This document shows positions 1 through 7,851 of a stretch of 38,092 nt of DNA, in pieces. Each line of letters begins with the position of its first letter. Within the stretch, counting starts at the first letter, position 1. A program made the translations under genes and the position numbers. The DNA comes from Treponema sp. (GTDB lineage Bacteria > Spirochaetota > Spirochaetia > Treponematales > Treponemataceae): the NCBI GenBank assembly GCA_017617145.1, contig JAFZWX010000183.1:1-38092 (forward strand). Reading direction: 5' to 3'. The notes under the pieces were generated by a model that saw only the letters and a program-made list of their open reading frames with translations, was not told where the DNA came from and made no database searches.

Positions 1-193
1 CCGTCTGGTACCCGTTTGAAACACCCTTGTTGTACCCAAGCAGCCAGAGATCGTGACGAATCAACGAATCCTTCCAGCCAGTCTGTTCGCTAATGTCCAC
101 CGAAGTGATCTTATCCTTAGGCCAGACACCAAGCAGATTAAGCAGAAGCAGCATGCGCTTTCTGGTAGCTTCTGGAATTACAACTGTGGTCAT
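1..193 (-). CDS. Rex-like redox-sensing repressor, N-terminal part (partial)
   Basis: Only the first 64 residues are in the window; the gene runs off the left edge. The start ATG at 193 is preceded by a good AAGGAG ribosome site about 9 nt upstream. The visible part matches the winged-helix DNA-binding domain of Rex: an opening IPEATRKRMLLLL, then a SVDISEQTGW helix-turn-helix start, LIRHDLWLLG in place of the family's T(V/I)RRDLSYFG, and a VSNGYQ ending like Rex G(V/Y)GYNV. Rex proteins sense NADH/NAD+ through a C-terminal Rossmann domain and repress fermentation genes; that domain is outside the window. Another winged-helix regulator remains possible. Confidence 0.6.
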   Translation of the reverse strand, partial: MTTVVIPEATRKRMLLLLNLLGVWPKDKITSVDISEQTGWKDSLIRHDLWLLGYNKGVSNGYQT

Positions 194-355
194 TATACGG
201 AAACTCCTTGTAAAATGGAATGTAAATTCAAGAGAAAAAATGCCGAATTCAGGTAAATTATAGCAAAATTTATAAAAAAATGTAAATACTGTTAAAAATA
301 TAACAATATATTCCATCATGTGGAAAAAGTTCTGTCACTCTCGTGGGAACCTGCG

Positions 356-455
356 CGTGCCTGCGGGCTGAGCTGTGTTGTGAAGAAATCCTGCGGTTTG
401 CTGTGCAAATTCTCGGATTTCCTCTATGACCGGTCCCCACTCAGATGCAGTCACG
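356..455. repeat. Imperfect long inverted repeat in the intergenic region
   Basis: The 194-560 interval holds no gene. Nested complementary blocks are visible: CGTGCCTGC (356-364) with GCAGTCACG (447-455, one mismatch), CTGAG (368-372) with CTCAG (440-444), GAAGAAATCC (382-391) with GGATTTCCTC (415-424, one mismatch), and an apical TTTGC-tgt-GCAAA (397-409). Together they could form a long interrupted stem. It is not followed by a T tract. The function is unknown; it may be a decayed palindromic element. Confidence 0.5.
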
Positions 456-492
456 CACTGTTCCATAAAGATCACAATGCAAACTTTTAGTC

Positions 493-535
493 AAAAAAAA
501 AGGAACCCGGAAAAAACTATAAAAACCGGGTTCCT
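493..535 (-). terminator. Rho-independent terminator of the lytic transglycosylase gene
   Basis: A perfect 10-bp stem, AGGAACCCGG (501-510) with CCGGGTTCCT (526-535), has a 15-nt A-rich loop. It is followed on the minus strand by eight T (493-500). It lies 25 nt past the stop codon of the upstream minus-strand gene. Confidence 0.9.
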
Positions 536-560
536 GTAAAAAATTAGGAGGCTTGTTTAA

Positions 561-1337
561 TTAACGCTTGTCTGCAACGGCAACTGTAATACCTGGCAGA
601 AGTCTTGTTTCATAGTAAGCTTCAACTTCGTCTGCAAAAAGACTTTCAAGCATTTTCTGGTATGTTATTATTTTGCCTACATAATTCAATGTAGACTGAG
701 GTGTTTTGTTTGAACGAACACGACCTGTTCCTGCATTGTACATTGCAAGTGCCGAAACCTCATTGCCTGCTGAGTTCAAACAAAACTTAAGGTGCGACAT
801 ACCATATTTCGCACTTATATAAGGATCAAAAAAATCTGCTTCAGTAAGGGCAGGAAATGAATTGCTGTTGAGCTGAAAAAGGCCCCTGTCAATTGTTGTA
901 TTTGAGTTACTGTTAGTCGCCTTTGGATTGTAACGGCTTTCCGTATAAGCCAGAGCAAATGCAAGTGCTAACGGAATATCGTTTTTGTCTGCTTCAGAAA
1001 GAATTGCAAGTGCAACATCCTTATCATGTGTGATGCAAGTGTAAAACTTTTCTACAGAACTGCGTGAAAAAGACTGACGGTAAAGCTCAAGACCTGAATC
1101 TGTATCAGAATTAATTTTTTCAAAAGAAACTTCTGTCAGATGGTCAAACAAATCTTCTGAAAAATCATCCTCTGGTTCTTCAATAGTATCTGTTATTGCA
1201 ATTTGAGGTATTGGTTCTGCAACAGGGTTTGGAAGACAAAAATAGATTGATAGAGCAATGCCTGTAAGCATAACGCACAAAGCTAGTGATGCAAAGCATG
1301 AGTTAACAAATCTGTTTGTCTCTGTTTTATATTGCAT
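561..1337 (-). CDS. Membrane-anchored lytic transglycosylase (SLT domain)
   Basis: The protein is 258 residues, with a single N-terminal hydrophobic segment at about 14-36 that should act as an uncleaved anchor or signal. An acidic linker (about 50-65) leads to a Slt70/MltC-like catalytic domain at about 105-235. The expected motifs are in order: AYTESRYNPKA with the likely catalytic Glu133, RGLFQLN (151-157), AMYNAGTGRV (198-207) and NYVGKI. The family cleaves the glycan strands of peptidoglycan to 1,6-anhydro products in the periplasm. The gene appears monocistronic, with its own terminator downstream. The ribosome site GAGG sits in a short hairpin (1346-1359). Confidence 0.88.
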   Translation of the reverse strand: MQYKTETNRFVNSCFASLALCVMLTGIALSIYFCLPNPVAEPIPQIAITDTIEEPEDDFSEDLFDHLTEVSFEKINSDTDSGLELYRQSFSRSSVEKFYTCITHDKDVALAILSEADKNDIPLALAFALAYTESRYNPKATNSNSNTTIDRGLFQLNSNSFPALTEADFFDPYISAKYGMSHLKFCLNSAGNEVSALAMYNAGTGRVRSNKTPQSTLNYVGKIITYQKMLESLFADEVEAYYETRLLPGITVAVADKR

Positions 1338-1345
1338 TAATCAAA

Positions 1346-1359
1346 ATCCTCACGAGGAT
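1346..1359 (-). promoter_or_regulatory. Hairpin covering the Shine-Dalgarno of the transglycosylase gene
   Basis: ATCCT-CACG-AGGAT forms a 5-bp stem with a 4-nt loop. On the minus strand it contains the AGGA ribosome-binding bases 9-12 nt before the ATG at 1337. It could limit translation, or be a protein-binding palindrome. Confidence 0.45.
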
Positions 1360-1499
1360 AATGACATAATTGCAAAAAATGTTCAAGTAAATTTTCAAGA
1401 AAATTTATAATTTTATATGATTTTAACCGATTTTTTTAGATTTTTGCGAAATAATTAGCGTTTTGTTTGAAAACTGTGTAATATTTCGCAATTGTTACA

Positions 1500-1976
1500 T
1501 CATATTGTCGCAATATTATCGGGTAAATTTGCCTGCTGAATAGAAGCAGAGTTTACAAAATAAACATATTGTGCGTGTTTTATTGCAAGAGTTTCCATAA
1601 AAGAAGCAGCAGGAGAGCCTGCATCAAAGCCTTTTGAGGTGATGATATCTGGTAAAATAAACCCGGCAACGCTTGTACAGTCCTTTACACGACGGGCAGT
1701 GTGATTATATGTATTTACAAAGGCTTCAAGTTGTTCTGGATTATCAAGAGGCTTATCGACAACAGGAATAAGAACAGCATATTTACCGATCATTTCCATT
1801 GACTTAAGTTCGTCGCGTAGTTTTGCAAGAAAATCTTCGTTGTAAGAATCTTCGGAAAGCTCTACAGTGCTCCAGATAATTTTTATTTGCTTTAAGTCTG
1901 ATGTGTCAAAAGTAGTGTTGTCGGATATTTTATAGAGTGTATGATTTTTAATGGTAAAAACTGGATCTAGTTTCAT
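1500..1976 (-). CDS. Hypothetical protein, 158 aa
   Basis: I do not recognise this family. I chose the ATG at 1976 (MKLDPVF) because an AGAGGA ribosome site lies just upstream; a start at 2000 would add eight residues without one. There is no signal peptide or membrane segment, so it should be cytosolic. The middle reads like one beta-alpha unit of an alpha/beta protein, with a KYAVLIPVVDKP strand followed by an EAFVNTYNHTARR helix and a GFILPDI strand. It lies just downstream of the ptsN terminator, so it needs either read-through or its own weak promoter. A 9-bp inverted repeat (TTGCGAAAT 1444-1452 with ATTTCGCAA 1483-1491) follows it. Confidence 0.7.
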   Translation of the reverse strand: MKLDPVFTIKNHTLYKISDNTTFDTSDLKQIKIIWSTVELSEDSYNEDFLAKLRDELKSMEMIGKYAVLIPVVDKPLDNPEQLEAFVNTYNHTARRVKDCTSVAGFILPDIITSKGFDAGSPAASFMETLAIKHAQYVYFVNSASIQQANLPDNIATI

Positions 1977-2000
1977 AATTATTCCTCTTATAAGGGCCAT

Positions 2001-2034
2001 AAAAAAAGACCTTTACGCACAAAGCATAAAGGTC
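2001..2034 (-). terminator. Rho-independent terminator after the PTS IIA gene
   Basis: GACCTTTA (2008-2015) pairs with TAAAGGTC (2027-2034). Seven T follow on the minus strand (2001-2007). It lies 25 nt past the IIA stop codon and just upstream of the 158-aa gene. Confidence 0.85.
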
Positions 2035-2058
2035 TCGTATTTTCAATAAATAAAAATC

Positions 2059-2505
2059 CTATTCTGTAAGGATACGGATAACCTCAGCCTTGTCTTGTGT
2101 ATCAAGAATTTCCTGACGTTTTTCAGGACTCTTGAAAAGAAGACTAACTTCTGCAAGGAACTGAAGGTGTGGACCTGTTTTGTTTACAGGTGACAGTGTC
2201 ATAATAAAAATGCGGCATGGTTCCTGATCAAGTGAATCAAAATCTACAGGGTTATCAGAAATACCAATGCAGGCAACTAAATCGCTAACTGTATCTGTCT
2301 TACCATGTGGGATTGCGATTCCATGTTTCATACCAGTTGACATCTTGCGTTCGCGGTCTAATACACATTCTCTGGCAGCTGCTTTATCTGTAACTTTTCC
2401 TGCCTTGTAAAGAACGTCAAGCATTTCGTCAACTATTTCTTCTTTAGTAGTTCCCTTTAAGTGAAGGTTTACTGTGTCTGTTGTTAATACTGTTCTTAAG
2501 TCCAT
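2059..2505 (-). CDS. ptsN: PTS IIA component, fructose/nitrogen type (PtsN-like)
   Basis: A 148-residue single EIIA type-2 domain. The phosphorylation site is in KHGIAIPHGKT, with His67 as the predicted phospho-histidine. The later segment around RIFIMTLSPVNKTGPHLQFLAEVS is typical of this domain. The full length matches stand-alone PtsN proteins. No IIB, IIC, HPr or enzyme I gene is nearby, which fits the regulatory, transport-independent PTS known in treponemes. The role here is inferred: a phosphorylation-dependent regulator of carbon or nitrogen metabolism in the cytosol. It is followed by a strong terminator. Confidence 0.85.
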   Translation of the reverse strand: MDLRTVLTTDTVNLHLKGTTKEEIVDEMLDVLYKAGKVTDKAAARECVLDRERKMSTGMKHGIAIPHGKTDTVSDLVACIGISDNPVDFDSLDQEPCRIFIMTLSPVNKTGPHLQFLAEVSLLFKSPEKRQEILDTQDKAEVIRILTE

Positions 2506-2750
2506 ACTATTTATTGTATTCCATTAATAAAATTTGTCAAGGGTACAAATACATAAAGTATAAAAAATCGCCCTTGTAATTATATACTTGGCCGCCTTGC
2601 GGCGCACTTCAGAATGTTTTTGAATCTGGCCACTCCCTCGCGCCATTTTTTAGCTTGTTTTTTATGTAATGCCAGAATTGCCTGCCACAATTTTTTTTCA
2701 GTTTATTCTATATTGTACGACTTTTCATAATTTACTATAATATTTTCATT

Positions 2751-2780
2751 ATCGGGTATATCCCCGATGTTATTTTTTTT
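2751..2780 (+). promoter_or_regulatory. Attenuator-like hairpin in the pgi leader
   Basis: ATCGGG (2751-2756) and CCCGAT (2763-2768) form a 6-bp stem with a 6-nt loop. A run of eight T (2773-2780) follows, ending 17 nt before the pgi ATG. It resembles a weak intrinsic terminator inside the leader. No promoter or leader peptide was identified with confidence. Confidence 0.4.
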
Positions 2781-2797
2781 ATAATTTGAGGTATAAA

Positions 2798-4381
2798 ATG
2801 ATTACATGGACAAACGCAGATAATCTTTCTTCATGGAAGAAGCTTCAGTCTTTAAAAGGCATGGTTTCTGTTGCAAGCGAGCTTAGTGCTCCAACAGCAG
2901 CAGACAGAATTGCTAAATATTCAATTCCGATGGGCGGAAAACTTACATATAATTATGCATCAAAACAGGTAAACGAGCAGATTCTTAAAACACTCGCAGA
3001 ACTTGCAGAAGAACAACAGCTTGTAGAAAAATATCAGGAGCTTTTGGACGGTGCTGTAATCAACACAGGTGAGAAGCGCATGGTTCTTCATCAGCTTACA
3101 CGCGGCCAGCTTGGAAAAGACGTTATTGCCGACGGCGTAAACAAGCGTGAATTCTATATCAACGAAGTAAAACGTATTGCAGATTTTGCAAACGACGTTC
3201 ACTCTGGAAAACTCACTAACGAAAAAGGTGAAAAATATACAACAGTATGCCAGATTGGAATCGGCGGTTCAGACCTTGGTCCACGTGCCATGTACATTGC
3301 TTTGGAAAACTGGGCAAAGAAAAACAACACCTTTAAAATGCAGGCTCACTTTATTTCTAACGTAGACCCTGATGATGCTGCAAGCGTAGTAAAATCACTT
3401 GATATTTCAAAGACAATCTTTATTCTTGTTTCAAAATCAGGAACAACTCTGGAAACACTCACAAACGAATCTTTTGTAAAAGACTTCATCAAAAAAGCAG
3501 GCTGTGACGCAAGCAAACACATGATTGCAGTAACAAGCGAAACATCTCCTCTTGCTCACAATCCGGATTACATGGCTGCCTTCTATATGGATGACTACAT
3601 TGGTGGACGATATTCTTCAACTTCTGGAGTAGGTGGAGCAGTTTTGAGTCTTGCATTCGGACCAAAGGTTTTCCAGGAATTCCTTGACGGTGCCGCAGAA
3701 GAAGACAAGCTTGCACTCAATAAAGATATTACAAAAAACCCTGCTCTTATGGACGCCCTCATTGGTGTTTACGAACGCAACGTTCAGGGATATCCAGCAA
3801 CTGCAATTTTACCATACAGTCAGGCACTTGCACGTTTCCCGGCTCATTTACAGCAGCTTGATATGGAATCAAACGGAAAATCTGTAAACCGCGACGGACA
3901 GCCTTTGAATTATCTTACTGGTCCTGTAATTTTTGGTGAACCTGGAACAAACGGTCAGCATTCTTTCTATCAGCTGCTTCATCAGGGAACAGATATTATT
4001 CCGCTTCAGTTCATCGCCTTCCGTCAGAATCAGACAGGCGAAGATGTTGTAATTGAAGACTCTACAAGTCAGGTTAAACTTGCTGCAAACGTAACTGCAC
4101 AGATTGTTGCTTTTGCCTGCGGTAAGACTGATGAAAATCCAAACAAGGCTTTTGCAGGTAACAGACCATCAAGCCTTATTTACGGAGATCAGCTTAATCC
4201 ATCTTCACTTGGTGCACTTCTTGCTCACTACGAAAATAAAGTTATGTTCCAGGGCTTTGTATGGAATGTAAATTCATTTGACCAGGAAGGCGTTCAGCTT
4301 GGAAAGAAGCTTGCCAAAACTGTTTTGAGCGGAAACATGGAAGGTGCCCTTAAGGCTTACGCCGGACTTTTAATAAAGTAG
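2798..4381 (+). CDS. pgi: Glucose-6-phosphate isomerase
   Basis: Interconverts glucose 6-phosphate and fructose 6-phosphate in glycolysis and gluconeogenesis; cytosolic. The 527-residue length is within the family's range. Sugar-isomerase motifs are clear: GIGGSDLGPRAMY for phosphate binding, SKSGTTLET, GGRYSSTSGVGG, and GTNGQHSFYQLLHQGT with the catalytic His. The start is the ATG at 2798, preceded by TTGAGG 7 nt upstream; a TTG at 2786 in the same frame overlaps that ribosome site and is less likely. The gene ends 9 nt from the convergent GGDEF gene. Confidence 0.97.
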   Translation: MITWTNADNLSSWKKLQSLKGMVSVASELSAPTAADRIAKYSIPMGGKLTYNYASKQVNEQILKTLAELAEEQQLVEKYQELLDGAVINTGEKRMVLHQLTRGQLGKDVIADGVNKREFYINEVKRIADFANDVHSGKLTNEKGEKYTTVCQIGIGGSDLGPRAMYIALENWAKKNNTFKMQAHFISNVDPDDAASVVKSLDISKTIFILVSKSGTTLETLTNESFVKDFIKKAGCDASKHMIAVTSETSPLAHNPDYMAAFYMDDYIGGRYSSTSGVGGAVLSLAFGPKVFQEFLDGAAEEDKLALNKDITKNPALMDALIGVYERNVQGYPATAILPYSQALARFPAHLQQLDMESNGKSVNRDGQPLNYLTGPVIFGEPGTNGQHSFYQLLHQGTDIIPLQFIAFRQNQTGEDVVIEDSTSQVKLAANVTAQIVAFACGKTDENPNKAFAGNRPSSLIYGDQLNPSSLGALLAHYENKVMFQGFVWNVNSFDQEGVQLGKKLAKTVLSGNMEGALKAYAGLLIK

Positions 4382-4390
4382 TAAAATAGT

Positions 4391-5680
4391 TTACTGAATC
4401 ATCACGCAGTTGCGGCCACTGTTTTTTGCATCATACATTGCTTTGTCAACACGATCAAAAATAGAAGAGGAATCGTCTCCGTCTTTTATTTGGGTCAGGC
4501 CAAGACTGCAGGTGAGAGTTCCAATATATTCAAAGGATTCCTGTTCAATTCGCTCTCTAAGTTTTTCTGCAAGCTCTTTAATTTCTTCAGAGGTTTTTCC
4601 ATAACATACGCAGACAAATTCCTCGCCGCCCCATCTTCCAGGTTTAATATCATAAGGCTCAAGAAAATCGCTTAAAAGTTTAGCAAATTGTTTTAGTACA
4701 ATATCGCCGACAGCATGACCAAATTTATCGTTTACCTTTTTAAAGAAATCAATATCAAGCATCATAAGCGAAACCTTTTCGCCCTTTGATTTGTACAATT
4801 CTACAGCGTTGATGATTTCGGTTTCAATGCGTCCGTGATTATAAAGATTTGTGAGCGGATCTTTAGAAGCAAGTTCTTCATATTTTTTAAGGGTTTCATT
4901 AAGCTGCATTGATTCGTCGTGAATATTCTGAACCATAAATACAAAGCGGAAATCGTCGGCATTTGTTGTTTTTGCACGGCTGAATATGAGCTTTACCCAA
5001 ATAAAAACGCCTTCAAGATTTTTCATCTGACAGTCAAACGAAGTAGTGCGTCCTGGAAGAAGCTTGTTTTTAAGATATTCAGGGTCGGTGCGCTCAAGGA
5101 ACAGACTCTGATCTTCCGGCCAGATCATATTAACAATCATCATGCGCCAGTCTGTATAAGAAACATCATAGTTTACAGTGTCGTTTGAAATTTCAGAAAC
5201 GTTAATGTTGTTTGTAGTATTTTTAATAAGGTCAACATACATTGAAAAAAGATATGTATTTTGAATTGTGTTGATTTTTGAGTCCGAAAGGAATTCCTTT
5301 ACATAATCACTCTTATCAAGCTCATCAAGTACAAACAGATATTTTGTGTTTTCTTCATCAAGCGGGTAAATTGAAATCTGAACATTGTGAACTTCATTAT
5401 CAAGCACAAGACTTATTCTGTTAGAATATTTGCCGCTGAATTTTCCGATTGTTGGAATAAAAACATGGTAGTCTTCGGTAATTTTGTCGGAACTGTTCGC
5501 AAAATGAAACCACAGTTTTTCAATAAGGTCGTGGTAAATTCCTTCATCTTGTATAAATTTTTCAAAGAATCCCGATTTTTTAACGGTTTTGTAAGTATTA
5601 TATTTTGCATCAACGATTATTATTGAATCAACTTTTTTATATAGTAAGTCAGAAACGTATTCCTTAGAATAATCGCTCAT
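4391..5680 (-). CDS. Diguanylate cyclase with N-terminal sensory region (GGDEF)
   Basis: The protein is 429 residues and has no obvious membrane segment. A PAS-like segment at about 165-265 (DWRMMIVNMIWPEDQ to GVFIWVKLIFSRA) and a short coiled-coil-like linker precede a C-terminal GGDEF domain (about 280-429). The signature is GGEEF at 351-355, and the nucleotide-binding segment DPLTNLYNHGRIE is intact, so cyclic-di-GMP synthesis is likely. I see no RxxD inhibitory site five residues before the signature. An AGAGGT ribosome site precedes the start. The signal sensed by the N-terminal half is unknown. Confidence 0.9.
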   Translation of the reverse strand: MSDYSKEYVSDLLYKKVDSIIIVDAKYNTYKTVKKSGFFEKFIQDEGIYHDLIEKLWFHFANSSDKITEDYHVFIPTIGKFSGKYSNRISLVLDNEVHNVQISIYPLDEENTKYLFVLDELDKSDYVKEFLSDSKINTIQNTYLFSMYVDLIKNTTNNINVSEISNDTVNYDVSYTDWRMMIVNMIWPEDQSLFLERTDPEYLKNKLLPGRTTSFDCQMKNLEGVFIWVKLIFSRAKTTNADDFRFVFMVQNIHDESMQLNETLKKYEELASKDPLTNLYNHGRIETEIINAVELYKSKGEKVSLMMLDIDFFKKVNDKFGHAVGDIVLKQFAKLLSDFLEPYDIKPGRWGGEEFVCVCYGKTSEEIKELAEKLRERIEQESFEYIGTLTCSLGLTQIKDGDDSSSIFDRVDKAMYDAKNSGRNCVMIQ

Positions 5681-5771
5681 ATTGTACCTCTATATAATGT
5701 ATGTATATTATATTATGACACATTATAAAAGATTTGCAACATATTTATTAAAAATAGAATGTAAACAAGTA

Positions 5772-5905
5772 GAAAACAAATCTGCTCCCGCGCAGGTACG
5801 TCCGCAAACTACAACGAAACTTGCTAGGAAAATTATCCAACTCGCTTCGCTCGGCAAGCTTCGGAGTAGTTTGCAGCCGTCCCTGTGCTCCGCAGCTTTG
5901 TTTTC
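5772..5905. repeat. Long imperfect inverted repeat (about 54-bp arms), MITE-like
   Basis: The left arm starting GAAAACAAA (5772-5780) pairs with TTTGTTTTC (5897-5905). GCAAACTAC (5804-5812) pairs with GTAGTTTGC (5865-5873), and CTTGC near 5820 with GCAAG near 5854. The rest of the arms match with scattered mismatches and one indel. The loop includes a small CTCGCTTCGCTC palindrome. AAATCTGCT occurs as a direct repeat at 5778-5786 and 5919-5927. This element fills most of the 322-nt gap between the GGDEF gene and argR, is more GC-rich than its surroundings and encodes nothing convincing. Confidence 0.75.
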
Positions 5906-5960
5906 AAACGTATTCTTTAAATCTGCTTTCTAGATTTTTATAAAATTCTAATAATATGCA

Positions 5961-5966
5961 TATAAT
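5961..5966 (+). promoter_or_regulatory. Candidate -10 box of argR
   Basis: A perfect TATAAT lies 36 nt before the argR ATG. No good -35 is visible 17 nt upstream, so an activator or a different element may be needed. No clear Shine-Dalgarno precedes the ATG at 6003. Confidence 0.4.
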
Positions 5967-5986
5967 TGAAAAATATGTATAAAAAG

Positions 5987-6000
5987 TGTATATTTATACA
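5987..6000. promoter_or_regulatory. Palindrome before argR, possible autoregulatory ARG-box-like operator
   Basis: TGTATA-TT-TATACA is a perfect 6+2+6 palindrome ending 2 nt before the argR start codon. Its AT-rich palindromic form recalls ARG boxes, but it lacks the usual GAAT/ATTC core. Binding would block transcription or translation start. Confidence 0.45.
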
Positions 6001-6002
6001 AT

Positions 6003-6473
6003 ATGAAAGAACGGCAGTCACGTCTTAAGGCAATTAAGAATCTCATTAAAAATAACACAATCGAAAGTCAGGATGATTTGCTGGCTCTGCTTTTAAAAGA
6101 AGGATATGAGGTGACTCAAGCTACTTTGAGCCGCGATTTAAAACTTCTAAAAGTTGGTAAGGTACCCGATGGAAAGGCGGGCTACATGTATGCTCTTCCT
6201 GGTGATGATGAAAACAGCGAAACTGAAGCTATTTATGTTCAGGATTTTTTACGCGGATATTTAAGTATTGATTATAGTGGAAACATTGTTGTTATAAAAA
6301 CATTCCCCGGACATGCAAATACTGTTTGTAATGCGCTTGATAATCTTAATTTAAATGAGGTTCTTGGAACGGTCGCCGGTGATAACTGTATGTTTGCGTG
6401 TCTGCGCGAAGGTATTACAGGAGAACAGTTTCTTGAAAAACTGAAGAAACATATTCCCGGCATAGAAGATTAA
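6003..6473 (+). CDS. argR: Arginine repressor
   Basis: A 156-residue protein of standard ArgR length. The N-terminal winged helix carries the family signature around VTQATLSRDLKLL (about 38-50). The C-terminal oligomerisation and arginine-binding domain has GNIVVIKTFPGHANTV and GTVAGDNCMFACLREG, matching the usual GT(I/V)AGDDT region. The family senses arginine as a hexamer and controls arginine synthesis and breakdown. It is the first gene of a likely operon with the threonine-synthase-like gene 27 nt downstream. No arginine biosynthesis gene is in the window. Confidence 0.93.
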   Translation: MKERQSRLKAIKNLIKNNTIESQDDLLALLLKEGYEVTQATLSRDLKLLKVGKVPDGKAGYMYALPGDDENSETEAIYVQDFLRGYLSIDYSGNIVVIKTFPGHANTVCNALDNLNLNEVLGTVAGDNCMFACLREGITGEQFLEKLKKHIPGIED

Positions 6474-6500
6474 GGCTTTCTTAATAAGGGTGGATAAGGG

Positions 6501-7835
6501 ATGTTATTTACAAGTACACGCAATAACAAGCTTGAAGTTTCTTTTTCTCGTGCGGTAAAGGATTGTTTACCAGAGGATGGAGGTGTTTTTGTCCCTTCGC
6601 CAAATGCTTTTGAAGATCTTCGTCGCTGGATTTACTACATAAATGAACAGACTTCCTTTACTTCAATAGCTGGAACCTTGACTTCGGCTTTTATGCAGAA
6701 TGAGTTTTCTCCTATTATCTGTCAGACGATTGCAGAAAAAGCTTTTCCTTTTTCTCCTGTAATTACTCAACTTGATGATAATCTTTTTAATCTTGAACTA
6801 TATCACGGTTACACAGGCTGCTACCGTGATTTTGGTGTAAGTTATCTTTGTTCTTATCTTGAAACAACACACGAACTTAATGGTGGAAATTCTGTTTTTG
6901 TAGATTTTACCCATGGCGAGCTGGGAACTTTACTTGCAAAAGTGTTACGGGGCAAGAAGCATATTAAAGCAGTTCTCGTTTATGAAACTGGAAGTGTTCG
7001 AGGACTTGAGTCACAGGATTATATATGGAACGGTGGAAATATTCTTCCTTTGGAAATGGAAGGCAGCGAATCTCATATAAAAACACAAATAGCAAATCTT
7101 TTTACAGATAAAGAATTTGTAGCTTCTCATAATCTTACACTTGCAAATACAACAAATGTCTGCCGCCTTATGGCACAGGTTTTTCATTTTCCGTATGCCT
7201 TTGCTCAGATTAAGAATAAAGTAGACGGCGATATTTTCTATTCAATGGAAGCAGGAAATTATGGAATGCTGGCAGCCGGACTTTACAGCTGGCGTTTTGC
7301 ACTTCCTGTGAATGGCTTTTATGTACCAGCTACTCCTGCTCTTGGTGTAGATGCAGCAGGCAATGCTCAGATTCTTGATTCTTTTGTTAGTCTTCACAAA
7401 CGTAATGGCGCAGATCCTGTGTTTCCTGCAAATATTGAACGGCTTGAAACCTTTTTTGGAAGCAATTCTTTAATGATAAGAAACTTTGTATTCCCAGCTA
7501 CTGTAAATGAACGCCAGCGCGAAAAAGCAGCAAAGGAACTGTTTATAAAATATAATCTTTTTGCAGATCCTGGTACTGCCAGTGCATATGCTGCTGCTAA
7601 AGAAAGTGCTGAGCTTGCAGCGGGTGGTGAAGCAGATGGTGCACTTGTTCTTGTTTCACAGAATCATCCTTCATTGAGCAGTCATTACTGTCGCCTTGTA
7701 GTTGGAGAAACCCCTGTTATGCCTGAAAATATAGCCGCAACCTTAAAGCCTGTTCGTCTTGAACGAGATGTAATAAAAAATACCACAGAACTTAAAAAGG
7801 AAATATCCGCATTTCTTAAGCTTGTCGAAAGGTAA
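6501..7835 (+). CDS. Threonine-synthase-like protein lacking the PLP lysine
   Basis: The 444 residues align along the whole length with ThrC: an opening MLFTSTRN, the GGVFVP segment, and AGNYGMLAAGLYSW near residue 250. The Schiff-base motif, normally HGPTxAFKDFG, reads YHGYTGCYRDFG, so the PLP lysine is Arg109 (codon CGT at 6825-6827). The usual SGDTG phosphate-binding loop reads THGELG. Such a protein is unlikely to make threonine by the normal PLP mechanism. It may be a pseudoenzyme or a regulatory paralogue. The frame is intact, so this is not simple decay. An AAGGGTGG ribosome site precedes the ATG. The stop is 16 nt from the esterase start. Confidence 0.85.
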   Translation: MLFTSTRNNKLEVSFSRAVKDCLPEDGGVFVPSPNAFEDLRRWIYYINEQTSFTSIAGTLTSAFMQNEFSPIICQTIAEKAFPFSPVITQLDDNLFNLELYHGYTGCYRDFGVSYLCSYLETTHELNGGNSVFVDFTHGELGTLLAKVLRGKKHIKAVLVYETGSVRGLESQDYIWNGGNILPLEMEGSESHIKTQIANLFTDKEFVASHNLTLANTTNVCRLMAQVFHFPYAFAQIKNKVDGDIFYSMEAGNYGMLAAGLYSWRFALPVNGFYVPATPALGVDAAGNAQILDSFVSLHKRNGADPVFPANIERLETFFGSNSLMIRNFVFPATVNERQREKAAKELFIKYNLFADPGTASAYAAAKESAELAAGGEADGALVLVSQNHPSLSSHYCRLVVGETPVMPENIAATLKPVRLERDVIKNTTELKKEISAFLKLVER

Positions 7836-7851
7836 AAAAGAAGGTCAGAAC

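Noticed and set aside
53..256. Plus-strand 67-codon open frame at the left edge
   Set aside because: It is antisense to the Rex-like coding sequence, which has a good ribosome site and a recognisable winged-helix pattern.
1444..1491. 9-bp inverted repeat TTGCGAAAT/ATTTCGCAA as a terminator
   Set aside because: The loop is about 30 nt and no T run follows on the minus strand; kept only as a note under the 158-aa gene.
2588..2650. GC-richer stretch between ptsN and pgi
   Set aside because: It contains a small GCCGC-CTT-GCGGC hairpin and weak longer complementarity, but I could not support a defined element.
5682..5933. Plus-strand 83-codon open frame upstream of argR
   Set aside because: It lies across the long inverted repeat, has no ribosome site and gives a low-quality peptide.
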